64,000 nucleotides of DNA from Choristoneura fumiferana. Taxonomy: Eukaryota > Arthropoda > Insecta > Lepidoptera > Tortricidae. Position numbers and translations under genes: made by a program. Of the stretch, positions 54,224 to 64,000 are shown one piece after another. Location: contig NC_133491.1 in NCBI RefSeq assembly GCF_025370935.1, forward strand, positions 8,390,168 to 8,454,167, in the 5' to 3' direction. Numbering within the stretch: position 1 is the first letter of the stretch; the number at the start of each line of letters is the position of its first letter. A model generated the notes under the pieces. It saw only the letters and a program-made list of their open reading frames with translations, was not told the DNA's origin and ran no database searches.

Positions 54224-55351
54224 CATGGCCATCATGTAACTGATTATAAATCGACTCACAAGTTTTGTTTACAGGTTATTCCCAATAAAGGTGTTAGTAA
54301 AAACTATTTTTCCTTAAATATTTCCTTCACAATTTTTTCCTTTAGATTAAAATAATGTCAGAGACACACGCTGTGTAGGTGAATAATACACTGCAAAGGT
54401 AGCATTTGTGAATTTAAATAGAATTTTGTATAGTTCTATTTCAACCCCAAACGCATAAAGGAGTTTCAATTCAACTAGCATTAAAACGAATGGACCAGAC
54501 GGGGCCGATTCCAGCGCTTTTACTTTTTTTGTAAAGCCGGTTGATGCGAAATGATTTTTAGTCGTAAGTTTTTAGTGGTATTGGTCAGTTGTGTTAATCT
54601 ACTAAAATTCAATTTTCAAAATCAAACTAACTATAACTGGGACCAGAAATGAACAATCGGCTCGCCTGCGGAAACTTCGATAAAAAAAACCATCACCATT
54701 CAACTTCAGTCAACTATTTTTTATAATATCACTAACCTTTACCCGGCTTCAAGACGTGAACCATTACTATCACCACTAGATTTGGCAGTTGAATTTAAAT
54801 TCCTAAAAACTGCACTTGGTTTCTGTAGACTTAGTAGTTTTGCGAGCTCATGTATCTCTGCATGTGTAAATCCCAATCCCAACCCCAAGAAAACGAAACA
54901 AACAAAGTCCCCAAACCACTCCCCAAGCTGTAATTTTATTAAAAGAAGGAAAAGTAGGTGTTGAAAGAAACGATGAATGAAACAGAGGACAGCTAGAAGG
55001 ATTGATCAGAGTGACAAAGAGAACAGAACGAACGGTATAATAATTAAGGTAGCAATAAGAAAATAGTTAGAATAGTTAGATGGGCCCGACCCCACTAAGA
55101 CAGAAAGGTAGCGAAGACAAGAAGTAAGCGAGAAAGATAAAGTATGTGGAATGACAGTTCGAGCAGAAGAAAAAGCGAGAACTAGTATGAACGTAAAATA
55201 GCTAGAATAGGCTCCGATAATGTTGGAATTAAAAAAAAAACCTATTGGATTATTGAAAAAAGGTACTTAGCCCACTTGTCTTGTGTATTTACTAATAACC
55301 TATGGCCCATTAAGTTGTCTGAAAATCTGAAAGATATTTTATTTCTTATTA
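54224..55351. other. No gene; purine-rich tract
   Basis: From about 54940 to 55200 the plus strand is strongly biased to A and G (GAAGGAAAAGTAGGTG, GAGAAAGATAAAGTATGTGG). No frame is recognisable. Confidence 0.4.
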
Positions 55352-55480
55352 TTTACTTGGCATTCCAGAGCTTCAGCTGTATTGGCACATAGGTACAAAA
55401 TATCATCTAAATCCGTCCAAACGTTTTAACACGAAAGACCAACTAACACACACACAAACTTTCGCATTTGTAATAGGTTA
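55352..55480 (-). mobile_element. CTAGT-ended lepidopteran repeat, 5' half
   Basis: AAAATATCATCTAAATCCGT, CCAAACGTTTTAACACG and ACACACACAAACTTTCGCAT are the complement of the 5' half of the family. The 3' half with CTAGT is missing. Confidence 0.5.
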
Positions 55481-55881
55481 AAGTAGGATCAGTTGCTGAT
55501 GAGGTTGCTCATAATACCTCTGGTTTAATCAAAACTTATAGTGAAATTAAGTAGACTATGACAGCTCAGCTGGAATTACACCCGCACTCAAACTACTCGA
55601 TCCCGATACCAAAGTTCTTGAAATGAGTTTTTAGGAACTTAGAAATTATCTTTCGTTCCCCAGCGAGTGAAAATATTGCGAAAGAACTGTTGCTTTGTAC
55701 TGAAATTGTGATACACACTTTGCCGAAGTACCTACCTAATCACTTTTTGAGAAGTTTTAGCTTCTTGTGAGCTTTGGCAATTTTTAGTTTTGTCATGTTG
55801 TGTAAGGAGTCAAAACTAACTACTAACTAGGTAGATACAACTTAATTGAGAGTGTTAATTTAACCCCCAAACAAAAAAAAA
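55481..55881. other. No gene recognised
   Basis: Nothing supported. Confidence 0.4.
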
Positions 55882-56037
55882 ATGGTTTGAATGTTTTTTT
55901 TAATAGTGAATATTATTAACAGATATAATGGCCAAAATTAGTTTCATATGGAAACACTAATGGTTTGAATGTTTTTTTTAATAGTGAATATTATTAACCG
56001 ATATAATGGCCAAAATTAGTTTCATATGGAAACACTA
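55882..56037. repeat. Tandem duplication of a 78-bp unit
   Basis: Two head-to-tail copies, 55882-55959 and 55960-56037, each starting ATGGTTTGAATG and ending GGAAACACTA. They differ only at 55921 (A) against 55999 (C). The near identity marks a recent event. Confidence 0.95.
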
Positions 56038-57718
56038 AAATAGAGATAAAATGCTATATTGATTAAATTGAAAAAAAAACGGAACCTAAAAAGTTACATA
56101 GTTTTTGTGTTGACTGACATAAGTATTCTGGGAAAACATTGCCATGAAAAATACACAAAAATTACATGGTAGCCTTATTTGGAACCTCATACATAAATTA
56201 TAATCACATCACATTGTTAAAGTGGGAAAAGATTTTCCATGTCAAAGTCATTATGGCATTGGCAAAAGATTGATTTTGAATTGGCCTGTGTAAAAACTTT
56301 TTTCACTACATCTATAACTCATTGAGATAGGGGAAATAGAAGAAAATATGATCGCCCCTTACCTTATTAGCCAAGCAAAAGTACTGTATCAAGTGTTTGT
56401 GTGTCTCACAAACACTGGATATCAAGTAAAGAGACAGGGGTCGACCGATGGACTAGACTAGGTTGTGGCTCTTTACGGTAAGTTTTTGCTTTTCGGCACA
56501 TAATGAAATACCTACTTAATTTACACAATACAAAATTAGTGTTTCTAGCTCTTTATGTTACATACTTTAAATTCATTCTTTATTTGAACAAAGTATGAAG
56601 AAACATATATTTAATCAGACTAATTTGAACAATCGTATTAATACATTACACTATCTAAAGCTATTTATATTGTAACACATAAGAAAAACACTCCTTACAA
56701 AATAATCATGTAGGTACATAATATTATACATGAAAACTATGCTGTGCGATCCCCAACCCAGCTGCCAAGCGTGAAGATTGTGGTATCCCCAGTCCCAATA
56801 ATGTTATAATATTATATTATAATACAAATATATATAATGTAGGTATGTTGGTTGACCGAAATTAAGTTTCCGGCGGCTCCTCTAACTCTGACCTCCGTCA
56901 GCCAGGTAACGGAGAAGCAAGGGGCGCTGCAACCGGTCGAGGACGTAGCAAATTTTTGTTCATTGTGGCGTTCTAAGGAAGGCCGCCCTTTATTGTTTAA
57001 CATTGGACCTCTGATTGTTTTTTGTATTCAAATGAAACAAGCAAATTTATTCTTTACAGATTGTATTTTATTGTATAATAACTGACAATTGTACATTGAA
57101 CAGATGAAAATAACAGTTAACAAGAGAAAGAGATGTAGGAACTACACAATACAACAACAATAACAATTACAATTTCATTAGATATCGAAAGTTTTACTGT
57201 ATGAGTAGTGCTTTGTTCGTAGTTACAAAATAAACACTTGGCTTTATCTTGAAATTTACAAATCTTTGAAGCTATGTATCTCTAATTAACGATTTTACCG
57301 CAAAGCCATTTAAACGCATCTAAATAAATTAAACGCTCATTGTCTAAGTGATTATTATCAAACAAGTATTAATTTTACTTTGCACCGAGCCTTAGGTAGG
57401 TAAATAATATACAAAGTTCTGGCGAGCCGCCAATCTGTCCTCTCGCCGCTTGACAGACAGGACAACTACGAAACCCTTCACTTGTTTTTTTCTAATAGGT
57501 CTAATCCTATTTACTTTGTACAAATATAATAACGCTAAATACAGATTATTGTAATAAATAAATTAACATATTTATTAGGAGTCGATAAACATATTTTTTA
57601 ATGCATTTCAGTTTAGTTGGGCTCAGAATATAACTAAATCCCTTTCGAATTCGAGACCCATGGTTCGTGAGTTCCCAGCGTTTTGTACGTTTTTAAATAA
57701 ATCTCTAAGAGCCTAGTC
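56038..57718. other. No gene; one LINE-tail-like patch
   Basis: ATGAAAATAACAGTTAACAA (57106-57125) is shared with the LINE tail at 2226-2315. A 77-codon frame at 56852-57085 is less AT-rich but unrecognised. Nothing else is supported. Confidence 0.4.
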
Positions 57719-57922
57719 CTGCCTTCCTAAACTTTTTTCTCCTAGACCACTTTCAAAATTGTACTGTTATCGGTAGACCCCCTGCTGCTACATTTCTACT
57801 AAGTACGAGTATAATATTCCCAAAATTCCTAAAACCTCAATTTTTTTTCACGCCAAACTGGAACCCTGTCTGGTCTCCCTTGGACCCCAGGAGGTCCACC
57901 TGGACCACTTTGGGAACCTCTC
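57719..57922. mobile_element. hAT-like MITE, GGTTCCCAAA ends
   Basis: The left end CTGCCTTCCTAAACTTTTTT and right end (complement) GAGAGGTTCCCAAAGTGG resemble the CAGTGGTTCCCAAAC termini of many animal hAT elements. Flanks GCCTAGTC (57711-57718) and GTCTAGTC (57923-57930) agree at 7 of 8 positions, fitting an 8-bp duplication. Inside, TAGACCCCCTGC and GGTCTCCCTTGGACCC are partly complementary. Non-coding. Confidence 0.55.
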
Positions 57923-57930
57923 GTCTAGTC

Positions 57931-60900
57931 ACAAGACACTGAAGAACTTACACGCTTTCTCGTACAAAAAATCTGCTATTTGAAGAGGGAAATATGCCCA
58001 AAAGAACTTAATTCCTTTTATAATTTATTGTACTTTTAGCATATTTTCTATATACTCGTATTTTTTTTCAGATCAGGAAATAAACGACACCGATAAGTCA
58101 ATAAACCAGGTTTGTCTGATCAAACCCAAAACTCGATCTATTTAATAATTCGTAAAAACTTCGAATTTAAACTTCCACATAGTGTTCTTTTTCCAACAGT
58201 CAATTATTTTGATTTATCGGGTGACCACACAACCTTATAATAAAATAAATATCACATTTTTTTATTGTAGCCTAGTCCCAGGACGAAGCAAAACTTCAAA
58301 AAACGGAAATGATTCAGGTAATTCCATTGCAGAACGTTGAACGTAAACCCAATAAAATAATTGAGGTGTTTTTGTTGAAAAGGCCTAAAGTCAGAACGGA
58401 TGAGATGGGTCGGACTATGCTATTTTCAAAGAAAAATAACACAGTATAAATAGCGACAAATGTCAGATCCTTTATCAGATAATTTTATTAGTTGTGTGCA
58501 AGGAACATAAGACAGTCATAGACATATTTATTCAGTAAACAATACAAGATTGTGTTTGAATTCCTTACAGGTAACAATATCCTATGTCTAATAACAATAA
58601 CTCTACACTCGACACTCTATCTAATATTTTGTCAACACTATAAAAGAACCCTCTTAATAAAAATAAATATTTGCGATATTAAAATTAAACACGTTCTCAG
58701 CTCAATAAACAAACTTAATAGTAATTGGATTGATACTCCTGCCCAGCAGTGGACCGTGTATTATATCTATAGGGTACTGATCATATAATACCCAAATGTA
58801 AAGTTTACAATCGAGTCATACCCAAGCACCTACCTACTATCTTCAAATGTCAATCCAATCAATTTTGTTTTAACCTAAATAATTACTCTACGAAAATAGA
58901 ACGAAATTTTATCTGCTTTGTCGCGACTCGTTTATCTAAAAGTAAAGCGCTATTACGAGCCAAAAGCACTATTATACATGAGCCTTTGTTTTTCGGGGAT
59001 GATCGTAATATAATTTTATGCCTACTTGGGGTGCAAAATACTGTTTTTCATGTTACAAATTGCCTCAAGTGCCTAAACTGCGTAGTTCTCGCAAAATATG
59101 AAAATCGAGGTCTTTCGTATTTTATTTTACTTAGTAATGTTCTCAGTTTGTAGTAACATTCTTGACGTTTGGTAAAATTAAATTTTACAATAGTATTTAA
59201 AGTTAATTTTTGCGTACAACATAATTGTAGTTAATTAAATTATTATCACATAATTACGTTGAAAATGAAGATATAACTTTGAAATCACGGTACAAACATT
59301 GTTAAAAATAAGTAAGGTACATATGTACGTACCTATTTAATGACCATTCCCAAGATTAACACTATATTAATTGCAATCTTCGATATTTATAAAGAATCTT
59401 TTCTATCTTTTTTAACTCATTGTAAATTACTTACACTTAAACAGTCAAATGTAAACTTTAGTTTGTTTGCTGTATCTATTTAGCTTAAAATCTAAGTGGC
59501 TTAATTCTGATACCGAAGTGGTTGTCTTCAATCTGGGTAACAGCCCCCGACCCTGCCGCCACGACAACGGTAACTCAAAGATAATCACTCAATGCCAATT
59601 CATTAGCATTAATATTCTAACCGCACATTCCCTCAAAAACATGGCCGCTCTAAGTGGCTCGAATTAATATCGCTAAAATATTTGCACGTGCTTAATTCCA
59701 CAAAGTTACAAATTCCTTATGAAACGGGCACGTAACTTTTCTATTTACTTATATGAGTTTTAATTAAAATACCTTTAAACACTTTCTGAAACTTGATAGA
59801 TACGACTTACCACGGATAACGCAAGTTGCTGGAACTCGTGCGTTCAAACAAATAAAGACATTAATCTTCATAATATGTGCGAGTGGGTAAAATGGGGATT
59901 ACTAGATACGTGGTTCGTGTGATGAATAATGACTAGTATTTTGTTATTAATTACGTTTGTGTGGTAATAGTTTCTTGCAGTCGGATTAATAATAGCTGAT
60001 CAAAACAAATGACTAGGGGCCCTACTGAAAAAAACACTTGCGAAATCCGAATGGTGCATCTAGTTCCTTGACAAATAAGATTGGGACCACATTTGTATCA
60101 TTTTAGTGTATCGAGATCAATATAATATCATATTGAACTCGCGTGCCGTTTCGTACTTTGGTATTTAATTTAACTCGAGGGGTAAATATTTAGATACGCG
60201 GTCCAACATGTATCGCGACGTATCAGATACGACGTACCTACTCGTATTGCATAATCGCATCCAAACTAAGGACCATGATACTCCTCGGTGACGGTGATAG
60301 GTACCCAAAATATATACAAATATCGCAAGGTCCGAATTGCTCTAGAAAAGAAAATAGAGAAATTAAAAAGCCAGCGATAATAATTTGGACTCACGCACTG
60401 AGGGTTTCGGATGACTTTAAAATCCGGCGAAATAATTAAAATAAATTTTAATTTTCGGACTTTTTTCATTGGTTGTGTGGTGAGACCTTACTTTTTGATA
60501 AAATTTGTGGGGGGAGGCTCCAATAGAGAGATCTCTCTCCAGGCAGGTGTTATGCCTGGGGACCGAAGTCCGAAAGAAGAGCGTCGGAACTTGTATATAT
60601 GCGACCGCGTTGAGAAACTTCGATAGCGCGATGTAGAACACAGTCGGAGTTTCTGTCGTTGTTCACTAGATGGTGCTAGGAGTCGCTACAAATTCATAAT
60701 TCCCTGTCAGACAATCTTCTAGTTTTGTTTCTAATGGTTTTGGTATTAAGTTACTCTTTTTGCAGATCTGAGTATTGATATCAACTTGATACCTCCATGG
60801 AGGTGTATGCACACGTTTGTGAGTTAAAGTATCTTCACGAACCGAGAGACATACAGTTTGGACAATGAGCAAGGGCATTGCCACCATGTGGGCAATGGGC

Positions 60901-60994
60901 ATGCCCACAACCCTAATATAGACTTGTGACGACACACTAACGGTCTAATTGATATCGTTAATGTCTTGACGCGCCGAAAAAAGTAAATGAGCAA
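57931..60994. other. No gene; possible promoter-like site only
   Basis: About 3 kb with no recognised gene. TATAAATAG at 58445-58453 is followed 30 bp later by TCAGATA, the spacing of an arthropod TATA/initiator pair, but no transcript body is recognisable. A 14-bp palindrome ACCTCCATGGAGGT lies near 60787-60800. Confidence 0.35.
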
Positions 60995-61056
60995 ATCCAA
61001 AAGTCGTTCATGAGCTAGTTCTGACTCCGCTCGCACTTGGCCGATTTTCGGGTGGC
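60995..61056 (+). mobile_element. Terminal fragment of a GGTTCCGT-related repeat
   Basis: GACTCCGCTCGCACTTGGCC then GATTTTCGGG matches the GAGTCCGACTCGCACTTGAC end of 62420-62727. Only the terminal motif remains. Confidence 0.5.
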
Positions 61057-61140
61057 TGTGTCCACAACCTTTTTTGAAGTCTGGATCCGCACCTCACAAC
61101 GAGTTAATCCTATACCTAAGGACAATTTTTTTCCTTTTGA

Positions 61141-61230
61141 GGTAATGTTTATGGGCGGTGGTGATCTCTTACCATCAGGAGACCCACTTGCTCGTTTGCC
61201 ATCCAGTCGAATAAAAAAAAAAAAAAAAAA
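61141..61230 (+). mobile_element. GATGGTAAGAGATC lepidopteran repeat, copy 4 (short)
   Basis: TTTATGGGCGGTGGTGATCT, CTTACCATCAGGAGACCCAC, TTGCTCGTTTGCCATCCAGT, CGAATAAAA and a long A-run (about 61214-61231). It is strongly 5'-truncated with a clean poly-A tail, typical of a retroposed copy. Confidence 0.8.
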
Positions 61231-61231
61231 C

Positions 61232-61641
61232 TATGGAACTTCAAACCTACCTATGTATTCAACGCTACAGATTAACAACGTGCTAGAGCCAAAATTCCAT
61301 TACCCCTTATCTTCGCCGTAATGTAACGGCCAAAGGAAATTATCACTCTCGTAGAAGCGCTTTTGTTTGCAAGCCATTAACCTTGATCAGAGCAAAAGCA
61401 GATGTCGCGAAACTGGCAAACTCTTTCGCCCTAATGGGATTGCTGTGTAAGCATTCTTAAAAAATGCTCACTTTTTCCTTATACAAACTGTCGAAGCGTA
61501 GGAATGTAAGGCCTTTAACTGACCCGTGATACTAGTGGGGCATGGGTGCGCGGAATTCATATGATATCTTCAGCTTCGAATGAAAATTGTGTCTGAGGTT
61601 CTTGTCAGAATTCTACTAAGGTAAATATCCCAGTTTTTTTT
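61232..61641. other. No gene recognised
   Basis: Nothing supported. Confidence 0.4.
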
Positions 61642-61700
61642 TTACCTCAGCGTGCGGATGTTGTGCGTAGCCAGGGCCAATGTCCGGTGGGGATGGTAGC
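61642..61700 (-). pseudogene. Possible RTE endonuclease N-terminus sliver
   Basis: The minus frame ends HRTLALATHNIRTLR before the TAA complementary to 61642-61644. The LA-T-NIRTL pattern resembles the first strand of RTE-type apurinic endonuclease domains (usually ...TWNVRTL). Only about 15 residues are informative, so the call is tentative. Confidence 0.35.
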
Positions 61701-61732
61701 GGGGAGTCACTCGGAGATTATCCCAGTTTCCG

Positions 61733-61808
61733 CAGTGCCTAAAGACTAGTCTTCGAACAGTGTGTGTTGCCAGTGATGACTTATGGCTCTGAGACGTGGT
61801 CCTTGACT
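61733..61808 (+). pseudogene. RTE reverse transcriptase C-terminal sliver
   Basis: From 61749 the frame reads VFEQCVLPVMTYGSETWSLT, the motif also seen as LPVLTYGAQTWSLT at 1471-1512. Upstream CAGTGCCTAAAGACTA is a frame away. It breaks off after the motif, about 30 bp before a CTAGT-family repeat. Confidence 0.7.
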
Positions 61809-61829
61809 TGGCTACCCAGCGCATGAAAT

Positions 61830-62005
61830 TTTATCTCGAACCCACGTGATTATTGGGATATAAAATTACCCATGTGTTATTCCAAATATCCAGCTATTTC
61901 CATATCAAATTTTATCCAAATCCATCCAGTCGTTTTAGCGTAAAGCAGTCACAAACGCACGTATGTACACACTAACAAACTTTCGCAGTAATAATATTAG
62001 TTGGA
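61830..62005 (-). mobile_element. CTAGT-ended lepidopteran repeat, 5' two-thirds
   Basis: ATCTCGAACCCACGTGATTA, TTTTATCCAAATCCATCCAG, TCGTTTTAGCGTAAAGCAGT and ACTTTCGCAGTAATAATATT correspond to the complement of the family. Confidence 0.6.
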
Positions 62006-62419
62006 TTAAATATAATAAATAATGACCAGCACTCTGATGTTACCTTTGATATTAGCACATACAGGACGGATAGAAAAATCGTCTTTTAAAGTAAATGCCG
62101 CGACCTGACTGTCCATTTTTTTTTATAAATCGGGCATATTATTATATCTCTTATATTACAATACCTTCGCTAGACATCTTTTTAATCTCTTATATTCGCA
62201 AACACACTTCCATTTGCATTTACCGAAATATGAGTACATGAAAAGTAAAATGTACAGTCAGCAAAGAGTCCCAGTCACAACCAAAAGCGCTTCTCAAAGC
62301 GGTAGCTGTGACAAGCAGTAATCTCGACAGGCGTCCCCCTGCTCGCCTGTCGGGTAAGAATTTGCTTTTATTTCTACGTTTTCATTTGTAGCCTGCACTT
62401 TCGGAGGCCTTCATTTTTA
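62006..62419. other. No gene; short perfect hairpin
   Basis: CGACAGGCG (62325-62333) and CGCCTGTCG (62344-62352) form a perfect 9-bp stem with a 10-nt loop. Nothing else is recognised. Confidence 0.5.
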
Positions 62420-62727
62420 GAGTTCCATACCCAAAGGGTAAAAATGGAAGCGTATTGCTAACTTCACTGTTCGCCTGTCCTTCTGTCACCAGGCTGTATC
62501 TCGTGAACCGTGATAGCTAGACAGTTTAAATTTTTATCGATGATGTATTTCTGATGCCACTATAACAACAAATACTAAAAACAGAATAAAATAAATATGT
62601 AAGGGGAGCTCCCATACAATGAATGTGATTTTTTTGCCGTGTTTTTCTAATGTCTAATGTTGTACCTATAGATAATGGTACGGAACCCTTCATGTGCGAG
62701 TCCGACTCGCACTTGACCGGTTTTTCA
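62420..62727 (+). mobile_element. Lepidopteran repeat ending GACTCGCACTTGACCGG
   Basis: GTTCCATACCCAAAGGGTAA, CGCCTGTCCTTCTGTCACC, TGTATCTCGTGAACCGTGAT, GAGCTCCCATACAATGAATG, AATGGTACGGAACCCTTCAT and GTCCGACTCGCACTTGACCG in that order. It is the best-ordered copy in the window of the element rearranged at 44686-45110. Non-coding. Confidence 0.65.
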
Positions 62728-62775
62728 ACTTTGGGAAGAACAGAGCATGCTTTCTAAGCAGACATTTTGTTTAAC

Positions 62776-62870
62776 TATTTTCTAGTGCCCGCGTCTCCTC
62801 TGTGAAGACTTCGTTTATCGCTATCCCGTGGAAATTATGCCATTTAAGGGATGAAATCCTATCAATATTT
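62776..62870 (-). mobile_element. CTAGT-ended lepidopteran repeat, 3' fragment
   Basis: CTAGTGCCCGCGTCTCC, GCTATCCCGTGGAAATTATG and TTAAGGGATGAAATCCTATC match the complement of the 3' half. Confidence 0.55.
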
Positions 62871-63637
62871 CCATCCCTAAGTCTCAAAATGAAAATATTG
62901 AAGTTTCTTGCACAGAAAAGTTTACAAAAATAATCTGTGGTTCTGAGTTTTGTGCTAGGAGTCCCTCTATTACAAGACCCAGGCAACTGTCTCAAAATGT
63001 CTCTGTCTGGAAACTATCTCCGTATACTTAGTCTCAGTTTAACGTACAACGATCCGCTGCATGAAAGTATTTACACCGAACCTCTATGAAGTTGATCAAT
63101 GTAAGTTAAACTAAGTCATCCTATTCTATTCAATTCTATTTCTATTCTAGTTTGATAGAGCCAACAATTTTTGCTCTTTTAGACTGCAAGTGCCGGCTAA
63201 GCAAAGCAACAGCAGATGTTCCTGCACTTCGACTTCTGGCCGGAGGTGTGGTCTTCGCCGTCGCTTTAGGGAAGCAAGGATAAAAATCCCTAAATAACTT
63301 TGTTTTCTCGTTACGATTTTTTGTGTTTTTAATGTCTTTTTTGTTTTTTTTTTGTATAATTTGAATTTGGGTTTTACTGTAATGTTGTTATTTTTTATTG
63401 GCAAATAAATAAAAAAATAATTAATTAATGAGTCTACTCCGTTCGCGTGGAAACCGTGCTTAGAACTCGAAAACGCGTTTTCCCAGACCAGCTATTTAAT
63501 TCGATGAAACACAGCAAATTTCACCAAAAGCATTTTACTCATTTCCGTGATCTCCAAAATAAATATATATCTATTGCTATATTGCTCGTTCAAAGGTATT
63601 TGATATTTACAGATTTATTGAAAGGATATACGAGAAA
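62871..63637. other. No gene recognised
   Basis: CTATT pentamers at 63122-63150 resemble a LINE tail. Nothing else is supported. Confidence 0.4.
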
Positions 63638-63932
63638 AAGCCGTGGTGGCCGAGTGACCTATGGCCTCTCAAGCAGAGAATCGTGGGTTCAAACCCCGGC
63701 TCGCACCTCTGAGTTTATCGAAATTCATGTGCGAAACGAGCCTTACGGTGAAGGAAGACACCGTGAGGAAACCTGCAAAAAATGGTGTGCAAAGCAATTA
63801 AATGGTGTGAGTGAAGTTCCCAATCCGCACTGGGCCCGCGTGGGAACTACGGCCCAAGCCCTCTCATTCTGAGAGGAGGCCTGTGCCCAGCAGTGGGACT
63901 TATATAGGATGGAATGATGATGATGATGTTGC
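63638..63932 (+). mobile_element. CCCAGCAGTGGGAC-tailed SINE (family 3), full length
   Basis: The tRNA-like head GCCGTGGTGGCCGAGTGACC has an A-box-like TGGCCGAGTGA, and GGTTCAAACCC (63686-63696) is the B box. The GGCCGAGTG form and the CTCTCAAGCAGAG arm suggest descent from a leucine- or serine-type tRNA. The body reads GTGAAGGAAGACACCGTGAG, GAAGTTCCCAATCCGCACTG, GGCCCGCGTGGGAACTACGG, ending GCCCAGCAGTGGGACTTATA and (ATG)n. That tail resembles RTE LINE 3' ends. Three minus-strand partial copies lie at 23545, 24978 and 53033. The head makes an RNA polymerase III promoter; no protein is encoded. Confidence 0.85.
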
Positions 63933-64000
63933 GAGTATAAGCAGTCAATGAAAAGAATTTAACTGCTCCCACTCGTGATTACGAAAACAAGATATTTACA
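63933..64000. other. No feature recognised
   Basis: Short right edge. Confidence 0.4.

Noticed and set aside
56852..57085. 77-codon frame with less AT-rich start
   Set aside because: It looks a little protein-like on either strand, but I could not match either reading to a known family.
62325..62352. Intrinsic terminator
   Set aside because: The stem is perfect, but the DNA is eukaryotic and no T-run or upstream gene is associated.
63638..63708. tRNA-Leu/Ser gene
   Set aside because: The head is fused to the family 3 SINE body present in other copies, so it is a SINE promoter.

Overview
The window looks like gene-poor, repeat-dense nuclear DNA from a lepidopteran (moth or butterfly), either an intergenic stretch or the inside of a large intron. 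The sequence is AT-rich. It has no long open reading frame, no operon-like gene packing and no rRNA, CRISPR or prophage signal. The lepidopteran call rests on interspersed repeats I recognise from memory: a SINE whose tail carries the CCCAGCAGTGGGAC motif, the CTCCTGATGGTAAGAGATCA repeat, the CTAGT-ended repeat, the GGTTCCGT repeat family, and several miniature inverted-repeat elements (MITEs). No database search was possible, so all family names are from sequence reading.

No intact host gene is visible. The only protein-coding material I can name is transposon debris: RTE-clade reverse transcriptase C-termini (1242-1876 +, 42369-42541 -, 50896-50960 +, 61733-61808 +) with a possible RTE endonuclease start (61642-61700 -), a Jockey-type reverse transcriptase C-terminus (14041-14172 +), a psq-type helix-turn-helix transposase start inside a TIR element (2786-2982 +), and a DUF4817-type transposon-associated domain (43315-43597 -). 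Two short open frames (33704-33829 and 39934-40086, both +) look more protein-like than their surroundings but are unassigned.

Layout. 0-10 kb: RTE remnant, pogo-like element, tRNA-derived SINE, a three-level nest of inverted-repeat elements (4.78-5.60 kb), LINE tails and a hAT-like MITE. 10-20 kb: two copies of the GATGGTAAGAGATC repeat, CTAGT-ended repeats, a Jockey tail, and a MITE inserted into another MITE whose uninterrupted relative lies at 10.8 kb. 20-32 kb: SINEs of three families, a 328-bp TA-flanked MITE and further repeats. 32-42 kb: a palindromic MITE, a ~1.6-kb element with concentric inverted arms (38.0-39.6 kb), a retroelement-like 3' end and a 208-bp MITE. 42-53 kb: RTE and DUF4817 remnants, a SINE split by a LINE tail, a complete GGTTCCGT repeat and a LINE 3' region. 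53-64 kb: a second GAGGGCTATCG MITE, a 78-bp tandem duplication, a hAT-like MITE with a near-perfect 8-bp duplication, and a full-length SINE with a tRNA-like head.

The parts act on one another as mobile DNA does. SINEs and RTE remnants share a GATGAT-rich tail, which suggests RTE machinery moves those SINEs. Non-autonomous DNA elements are stacked in one another, and pieces of the same families recur in inverted or rearranged form. I found no convincing new defence, biosynthetic or regulatory system; the most informative features are the nested insertions, which give a relative insertion order.
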